Assembly (NCBI GenBank): GCA_947456915.1
Contig: CANGUQ010000019.1
Location: 1-17,553 of the forward strand
Source of the DNA: Betaproteobacteria bacterium
Lineage (GTDB): Bacteria > Pseudomonadota > Gammaproteobacteria > Burkholderiales > CAIKXV01
Direction of reading: 5' to 3'
DNA length: 17,553 nt
In this document: positions 12,957 to 17,553 of the stretch, in pieces
Layout of the letters: the number at the start of each line of letters is the position of its first letter
Position numbering within the stretch: the first letter of the stretch is position 1
Position numbers and translations under genes: made by a program
Notes under the pieces: model-generated
The model's database searches: none
The model's input: the letters and a program-made list of their open reading frames with translations, nothing else
What the model was told of the DNA's origin: nothing

Positions 12957-15416
12957 ATGAGCAGCGTGCTGGAAGCTCGCCCGCAAGGAACCGGCACCGC
13001 CGCCGGTCCGGGCTCCGACGCGCTCGCCGAGAAGCTGCGGTTCCAGCAGGGACTGCAGGGCGTGACCAACAAGATCCACGCCACGGCCGAACTCGACGAG
13101 ATCATGACCGAACTGTCGCAGGAAATCTGCGCGCTGTTCGAGGCCGACCGGCTGACCGTCTATGTCACCACGGAGGACGGCAACTCCATCGTCTCCAAGG
13201 TGAAGACTGGTCTGAATTCGTTCAAGGATCTGAAGCTGCCGATCAACGAGCAGAGCATCGCCGGCTTCGTCGCGCATTCGCGGCGCATCCTGAACATCGA
13301 GGACGTCTACAACGACGAGGAACTCAAGCGCTACAGCCCGCAGCTGCACTTCCTGAAGGAGGTGGACAAACGCACGGGCTACCGCACCAAGCAGATGCTG
13401 GTAGTCCCGATCTGCGACACGCAGGCGATGCAGGCCAGCGCGTCGACCCGTGACCTGAACAAGGAGCTGGGCCGGCAGACGCTGGTGGGTGTGATCCAGA
13501 TCATCAACACGCGCAACGGCCGCGCGTTCTCGCAGACGGCCGAAGACGGAGTCCGCCAGCTGGCTGAAACGCTGGCGATTGCCCTGCTGCAGCGCGTCAA
13601 GCAGCCTGCGCTCAAGGTGCGGGGCAAGTACGACCAGCTGGTCGTCAACGCAGTGCTGTCGGCCGACGAAATGGAGCTCGCGCTGCGCTCGGCGCGGCGC
13701 AAGAACATCCACATCGAGGACGTCCTGCTCGACGAGTTCGGCGTGAAGCTGGCCCTGCTGGGCGATGCGCTCGCCCGGTTCTTCCAGGTGCCCTACGAGC
13801 CGTACATCGCCGAGCGGATCAAGCCGATCGACCTGTTCAAGAACATCCGCCGCGAGTTCGCGGAGTCGAGCGGCTGGCTGCCGATCGAGGACGGCAAGGA
13901 CGGCCTGATCGTGCTGTGCACCGATCCGGAGAAGGTGCGCGGCTCGCGTCAGGTGAGCAACGTCTTCCCGAAGGCGAAGGTGATCTATCGCGTCACCACC
14001 AAGCGCGAGTTCGACGCGACACTGGGTCAGATGTTCGGCGGCGGCAGCGACCTGATGGCCAGCGACACCAGTTCGGTCGGCGACCTGCTGTCGGAGCTGG
14101 GCGAGGATGCAGCCGACGACGAGAACTCCAGCGCAGCCGAAATCTCCGCCGCCTCCGAGAACGAGGTGGTGCGCCTGGTCAACAAGATCATCGTCGACGC
14201 CTACCACCAGGGGGCCTCGGACATCCACGTCGAGCCCGGACCGGGCAAGCAGAAGACGCTGATCCGCTTCCGCCGTGACGGCTCGCTGCAGAACTACATC
14301 GAGATCCCCGCGAGTTACCGGCAGGCGATCGCTGCCCGCCTGAAGATCATGTGCGATCTCGACATCTCGGAAAAGCGCAGGCCGCAGGACGGCAAGATCA
14401 AGTTCAAGAAGTTCGGTCCGCTCGACATCGAACTGCGGGTGGCGACCATCCCGAGTCAGGGCGGTGTCGAGGACGTCGTGATGCGTATCCTCGCGGCCGG
14501 TGAGCCGATTCCGCTCGACAAGCTGGGCGTCTCCGATCACAACCTCGCGCTGCTCAAGAGCGCGATCACCAAGCCCTACGGCCTGTTCTTCGTGTGCGGC
14601 CCGACCGGCTCCGGCAAGACCACCTCGCTGCACTCGGTTCTTGGCTACATCAACACGCCCGAGACGAAGATCTGGACGGCCGAGGATCCGGTCGAGATCA
14701 CGCAACGGGGCCTGCGGCAGGTGCAGATGAATCCGAAGGCGGGACTCACCTTTGCCACCGCGATGAAGGCGTTCCTGCGCGCCGATCCGGACGTGATCAT
14801 GGTCGGCGAGATGCGCGACAAGGAGACGGTGGCGATCGGTATCGAAGCCTCGCTGACCGGGCACCTGGTTTTCGCGACGCTGCATACCAACAGCGCGCCG
14901 GAGTCGATCATCCGCCTGCTCGACATGGGCATGGATCCGTTCAACTTCGCCGACGCGCTGCTGGGCATCCTGGCGCAGCGTCTGGCCAAGCGCCTGTGCT
15001 CGAAGTGCAAGAAGCCGCACGCGGCGAGCGCGGATGAGATCGACCGGCTGCTCGAGGAGTACACGCTCGAGCTGAAGAACACGGACACGTGGAAGAAGGA
15101 TCCCGAGGCGGCGCGCAAGCGCATCCGCGACGAGTGGGTCAGGCTGTTCGGCAACGCCCAGGGCGAGATCACGCTCTACTCCAAAGGCGGCTGCGATGCA
15201 TGCGGCGGCACCGGATACAAGGGCCGCACCGGTCTGCACGAACTGCTGATGGGCACCGACCGCGTCAAGAAGGGCATCCAGGAGCACGCCCGCGTTGCCG
15301 AACTGTTCGCGATCGCGCTCGACGAAGGCATGCGCACGCTGAAGATGGACGGCATCGAGAAGGTGCTCGGCGGAGTCACCGACATTCACCAGGTGCGCGC
15401 GGTGTGCATCAAGTAG
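12957..15416 (+). CDS. GAF-domain GspE/PilB-type secretion or pilus-assembly ATPase
   Basis: The 819 residues start with a GAF domain (about 35-215), then a GspE/PilB N-terminal-like domain (about 222-360), an acidic Ser/Asp/Glu linker (about 362-402) and the hexameric ATPase (about 403-819). Motifs: Walker A G-P-T-G-S-G-K-T-T (548-556), Asp box near E576-D577, Walker B V-I-M-V-G-E (613-618), His box from H636 to H643, and two CxxC zinc knuckles (681-684 and 746-749), which point to an assembly (GspE/PilB) rather than a retraction (PilT) ATPase. The GAF carries D-K-R-T-G-Y-R-T-K and I-I-N, like cyclic-nucleotide GAFs. No pilC, pilD, gsp or tad partner lies beside it, but pilA follows two genes later. 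It could be an accessory pilus motor controlled by a small ligand. GAGG lies nine bases before the ATG. Confidence 0.9.
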   Translation: MSSVLEARPQGTGTAAGPGSDALAEKLRFQQGLQGVTNKIHATAELDEIMTELSQEICALFEADRLTVYVTTEDGNSIVSKVKTGLNSFKDLKLPINEQSIAGFVAHSRRILNIEDVYNDEELKRYSPQLHFLKEVDKRTGYRTKQMLVVPICDTQAMQASASTRDLNKELGRQTLVGVIQIINTRNGRAFSQTAEDGVRQLAETLAIALLQRVKQPALKVRGKYDQLVVNAVLSADEMELALRSARRKNIHIEDVLLDEFGVKLALLGDALARFFQVPYEPYIAERIKPIDLFKNIRREFAESSGWLPIEDGKDGLIVLCTDPEKVRGSRQVSNVFPKAKVIYRVTTKREFDATLGQMFGGGSDLMASDTSSVGDLLSELGEDAADDENSSAAEISAASENEVVRLVNKIIVDAYHQGASDIHVEPGPGKQKTLIRFRRDGSLQNYIEIPASYRQAIAARLKIMCDLDISEKRRPQDGKIKFKKFGPLDIELRVATIPSQGGVEDVVMRILAAGEPIPLDKLGVSDHNLALLKSAITKPYGLFFVCGPTGSGKTTSLHSVLGYINTPETKIWTAEDPVEITQRGLRQVQMNPKAGLTFATAMKAFLRADPDVIMVGEMRDKETVAIGIEASLTGHLVFATLHTNSAPESIIRLLDMGMDPFNFADALLGILAQRLAKRLCSKCKKPHAASADEIDRLLEEYTLELKNTDTWKKDPEAARKRIRDEWVRLFGNAQGEITLYSKGGCDACGGTGYKGRTGLHELLMGTDRVKKGIQEHARVAELFAIALDEGMRTLKMDGIEKVLGGVTDIHQVRAVCIK

Positions 15417-15435
15417 CCGGCTGACGGTCAGGGGT

Positions 15436-15439
15436 GGAG
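15436..15439 (+). promoter_or_regulatory. Ribosome binding site deciding the HD-GYP start
   Basis: GGAG lies six bases before the ATG at 15446. An in-frame GTG at 15434 overlaps this site and has a weaker one of its own, so the ATG is preferred. Confidence 0.6.
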
Positions 15440-15445
15440 TCGTCG

Positions 15446-17161
15446 ATGGACGAGACGGATCGCGCAGACACGGATGCAGCGGAGGCGGGTGCCGCTGTGG
15501 AGCGCAGCAGCGCTGCGGGCCCGTCGGCGGACGATCTGCTCGCGCGCTTCGACTATCTGAACGAGGTGGGTGCGGCGCTGTCGCGCGAGAAGGACATCGA
15601 TCGCCTGCTCGAGTCGATCCTGATCGCGGCGAAGCGGATTGCCCGCGCCGACGGCGGGACCCTGTACCGGGTGAGCGACGATCGCAGGTCGCTGCGCTTC
15701 GAGATCCTGCGCACCGACTCGCTCGGTATCGCGATGGGCGGCAGTACCGGCGTGGCAGTGCCTTTCCCCCCGATTCCGCTCTACGGCGAGGGCGGCGAGC
15801 CGAACACGCACAATGTCGCGGCCTGCGCGGTGCTGCAGGACCGCACGGTGGCGATCGACGACGCCTACACCGCCTCGGGCTTCGACTTTTCCGGCACCCG
15901 GAAGTTCGACAAGACGACCGGGTACCGCTCGCAGTCGTTCCTCACCGTGCCGATGAAGAATCACGAGGACGAGATCATCGGCGTGCTGCAGCTGATCAAT
16001 GCGCGCGATCCGGGCTCCACCCGGGTAAGGGCGTTCACCGACACCGACCGGCGGCTGGCCGAGTCCCTCGCCTCGCAGGCGGCAGTGGTGCTCACCAACC
16101 GCCTGCTGATCTCGCACCTGGAGAACCTGTTCGAGTCGTTCATCAACCTGATCAACTCGGCGATCGACGACAAGTCCCCGTACACCGGCGGGCACTGCGA
16201 ACGCGTCCCGGTGCTCACGATGATGCTGGCCGACGCTGCCTGCGCGGCGACCGACGGTCCGCTGGCCGCGTTCTCGATGAACGAGCAGCAGCGCTACGAG
16301 CTGAAGATTGCCGGGCTGCTGCACGACTGCGGCAAGGTGACCACGCCGGTTCACGTGGTGGACAAGGCGACCAAGCTGGAGACCATCTTCGATCGCATCC
16401 ACCTGATCGACACCCGCTTCGAGGTGGTACGGCGCACGATCGAGGTGGATCTGCTGCGCGAGCGGCTCGATGCGATGCGCCGCGGCGAGCGTGCCAATCA
16501 GGTCGAGCTGGAGGCCGAACTCAGGCGCCGCGAACGCGAACTCGCCGACGACCGCGACTTCCTGCGCAAGGTCAACGTCGGCGGCGAGTTCATGACGCCG
16601 GAGGATCAGGCGCGTGTGCGGTCGATCGCCCAGCGCTGGCAGTGGCGCGACGGCGACGGCTTCGACAAGCCGCTGCTCACTGCCGACGAGATCAACAACC
16701 TGACCATCGCCCGCGGCACGCTGACCGCGGAAGAGCGCAGCGTCATCAATCACCACATCGAGGTGACTATCCAGATGCTGGAGGCGCTGCCGTGGCCGAA
16801 GCATCTGAAGAACGTGCCGGAGTTCGCCGGCGGGCACCACGAACGCATGGACGGCAAGGGCTATCCGCGCGGGCTGCGCGGCGATCAGATGTCGGTGCAG
16901 GCGCGAGTGATGGCCATCGCCGACGTGTTCGAGGCGCTGACCGCCAAGGATCGACCGTACAAGCCGGGCAAGCGGCTGACCGAAGCGCTGACCATTCTCG
17001 GCCGCATGGCGCAGAGCGGCCACGTCGATCCCGACCTGTTCCGGGTCTTCGTGCGCGAGAAAGTCTATCTGCGCTACGCCGAGGCCTTCCTCGACGCCGA
17101 GCAGATCGACGCGGTCGACGAATCGCAGATCCCGGGTTACGCCGAGGCGGGTGCCGCGTAG
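15446..17161 (+). CDS. GAF-HD-GYP cyclic-di-GMP phosphodiesterase
   Basis: The 571-residue soluble protein has an acidic, Ala-rich N-terminus, a GAF domain (about 35-222) and an HD-GYP domain (about 228-545). Metal and signature residues are present: Y-T-G-G-H-C-E-R (246-253), L-L-H-D-C-G-K (291-297, H293-D294), I-N-H-H (434-437), G-H-H-E-R-M-D-G-K-G-Y-P (463-474) and the A-D-V-F-E-A-L-T helix (492-499). Catalysis should give pGpG or GMP from c-di-GMP. Between the HD motif and the usual G-x-L-T-x-E-E segment (424-430) there is an insertion of about 110 residues, partly Arg/Glu-rich and probably coiled coil. The GAF resembles that of the neighbouring ATPase, including F-D-K-T-T-G-Y-R-S and L-I-N. 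It is last in the operon, 29 bp after the ATPase, and probably couples c-di-GMP level to surface motility or secretion. Confidence 0.92.
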   Translation: MDETDRADTDAAEAGAAVERSSAAGPSADDLLARFDYLNEVGAALSREKDIDRLLESILIAAKRIARADGGTLYRVSDDRRSLRFEILRTDSLGIAMGGSTGVAVPFPPIPLYGEGGEPNTHNVAACAVLQDRTVAIDDAYTASGFDFSGTRKFDKTTGYRSQSFLTVPMKNHEDEIIGVLQLINARDPGSTRVRAFTDTDRRLAESLASQAAVVLTNRLLISHLENLFESFINLINSAIDDKSPYTGGHCERVPVLTMMLADAACAATDGPLAAFSMNEQQRYELKIAGLLHDCGKVTTPVHVVDKATKLETIFDRIHLIDTRFEVVRRTIEVDLLRERLDAMRRGERANQVELEAELRRRERELADDRDFLRKVNVGGEFMTPEDQARVRSIAQRWQWRDGDGFDKPLLTADEINNLTIARGTLTAEERSVINHHIEVTIQMLEALPWPKHLKNVPEFAGGHHERMDGKGYPRGLRGDQMSVQARVMAIADVFEALTAKDRPYKPGKRLTEALTILGRMAQSGHVDPDLFRVFVREKVYLRYAEAFLDAEQIDAVDESQIPGYAEAGAA

Positions 17162-17262
17162 TTCCCGCGTTCGCCGTGCATGGTTCACGAAGTGCCGGAT
17201 TTCGTCACTTTCTGCCTGAGCGAGGCCGCTGGCGGTTGCTGCACCTCGGTGCGTTGTCTCGC

Positions 17263-17275
17263 CAACACATTGAAA
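17263..17275 (-). promoter_or_regulatory. Possible IHF binding site upstream of the pilA promoter
   Basis: Read on the minus strand, TTTCAATGTGTTG matches the IHF consensus WATCAANNNNTTR at all but one defined position. It lies about 36 bp upstream of the -24 element, where IHF commonly bends DNA for sigma-54 activators, and within the only A-rich patch of the region. Binding is inferred. Confidence 0.4.
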
Positions 17276-17303
17276 AAATGGAAGTTTCATGGATGGTGGT
17301 GAC

Positions 17304-17319
17304 TGGTACGGCGTTTGCG
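17304..17319 (+). promoter_or_regulatory. Sigma-54 promoter of pilA
   Basis: TGGTACG-GCGT-TTGCG matches the RpoN consensus TGGCACG-N4-TTGCW except for T at the fourth position and the final base. The invariant GG (17305-17306) and GC (17317-17318) have the required 10-bp separation. The predicted start is near 17330, giving a leader of about 76 nt to the pilA ATG. Pilin genes are commonly RpoN/PilR dependent, which fits. Confidence 0.85.
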
Positions 17320-17405
17320 ACCAACACCTGCGCAAGGATTCGTCGGTCGATCGTTTTCTCTTCCCCGGTTTCCATCGCGCGTCTTTCCACCCCCAGGAGT
17401 TCACC

Positions 17406-17553
17406 ATGCAACAGATCCAGAAAGGCTTCACCCTGATCGAACTGATGATCGTGGTCGCGATCATCGGCATTCTGGCGGCCATCGCCATTCCGCAGTATCA
17501 GGACTACGTCAGCCGTGCGAAGTGGGCGGCGGCGGTCAGCGAGACGGCGGCGA
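17406..17553 (+). CDS. pilA: Type IV major pilin PilA, partial (5' end only)
   Basis: Forty-nine codons are visible before the window ends. The product begins M-Q-Q-I-Q-K-G, a short type IVa leader, followed after the prepilin peptidase site (G7/F8) by the conserved [20 protein letters not shown] helix with the essential glutamate E12 (mature position 5), then [11 protein letters not shown]. This is the inner-membrane-anchored subunit of the type IV pilus. AGGAG lies six bases before the ATG. It has its own sigma-54 promoter and so is controlled separately from the upstream operon, although it may be the substrate of the GspE/PilB-type ATPase encoded there. The gene is incomplete only because of the window edge. 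Confidence 0.93.
   Translation, partial: MQQIQKGFTLIELMIVVAIIGILAAIAIPQYQDYVSRAKWAAAVSETAA

Larger units (their letters stand above)
17162..17405. promoter_or_regulatory. Intergenic region upstream of pilA
   Basis: The 244 bp hold no gene. Weak short inverted repeats near 17187-17210 might mark the end of the signalling operon, but no T-run makes a convincing terminator. An AT-rich island at about 17264-17290 contains a possible IHF site. A near-consensus sigma-54 promoter follows at 17304-17319, and the pilA ribosome binding site is AGGAG at 17395-17399. Confidence 0.6.

Noticed and set aside
17181..17196. Second sigma-54-like match TGGTTCACGAAGTGCC
   Set aside because: The spacing is right but there are more mismatches and it lies over 200 bp from pilA; the element at 17304-17319 is clearly better.
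17187..17210. Short inverted repeats after the HD-GYP stop as a terminator
   Set aside because: Only about 5-bp stems with long loops and no T-run of useful length.
1..17553. CRISPR arrays, tRNA or rRNA genes, insertion sequences, prophage or integron features
   Set aside because: No regularly spaced repeats, cloverleaf sequences, transposase or integrase motifs, or terminal inverted repeats were seen; coding is dense and compositionally uniform.

Overview
The window is GC-rich, densely coding DNA with strong purine-rich ribosome binding sites. Its gene content suggests a betaproteobacterium: a PilA of the [22 protein letters not shown] type behind a sigma-54 promoter, CHASE2 kinase and cyclase receptors, and an oxc/frc oxalate module. 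The class assignment is inference from gene types. I cannot name a genus.

Region 1 (about 1-5300) is an oxalate-degradation locus. A Crp/Fnr-family regulator (279-893, minus) is divergent from three plus-strand genes: oxalyl-CoA decarboxylase (oxc), formyl-CoA:oxalate CoA-transferase (frc), and a stand-alone homologue of the 10-formyltetrahydrofolate hydrolase domain of FDH/ALDH1L1. Oxalate enters as oxalyl-CoA (Frc) and loses CO2 to give formyl-CoA (Oxc), whose formyl group Frc releases as formate. The third gene links this to folate one-carbon units. A perfect FNR-type dyad (TTGAC-N4-GTCAA) lies at the position of a class II activator site (-41.5 from a start predicted from the -10 match) in front of oxc. 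The regulator carries an FNR-like E-x-x-S-R recognition helix but no cysteine. A clear intrinsic terminator (5271-5296) ends the unit.

Region 2 (5299-17161) begins with a TATAAT promoter overlapped by a palindrome, then a leader of about 310 nt with two perfect hairpins. Seven co-directional genes follow with short gaps (2 to about 46 bp): a CHASE2 receptor Ser/Thr kinase, a PP2C phosphatase, a two-FHA-domain protein, a CHASE2 receptor adenylate cyclase, a metallo-beta-lactamase-fold putative cAMP phosphodiesterase, a GAF-GspE/PilB-type secretion or pilus ATPase, and a GAF-HD-GYP c-di-GMP phosphodiesterase. This set can write, erase and read phospho-Ser/Thr, make and probably destroy cAMP, and destroy c-di-GMP, next to a pilus/secretion motor. 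Both GAF domains resemble the cyclic-nucleotide-binding GAFs of phosphodiesterases and cyanobacterial CyaB. That suggests cAMP could gate the motor and the c-di-GMP phosphodiesterase, and this operon is the best candidate for an undescribed system here.

Region 3 (17162-17553) holds a near-consensus sigma-54 promoter, a plausible IHF site upstream of it, and the first 49 codons of a type IV major pilin (pilA), cut by the window edge. No tRNA, rRNA, CRISPR array, insertion sequence or frameshifted gene was seen.
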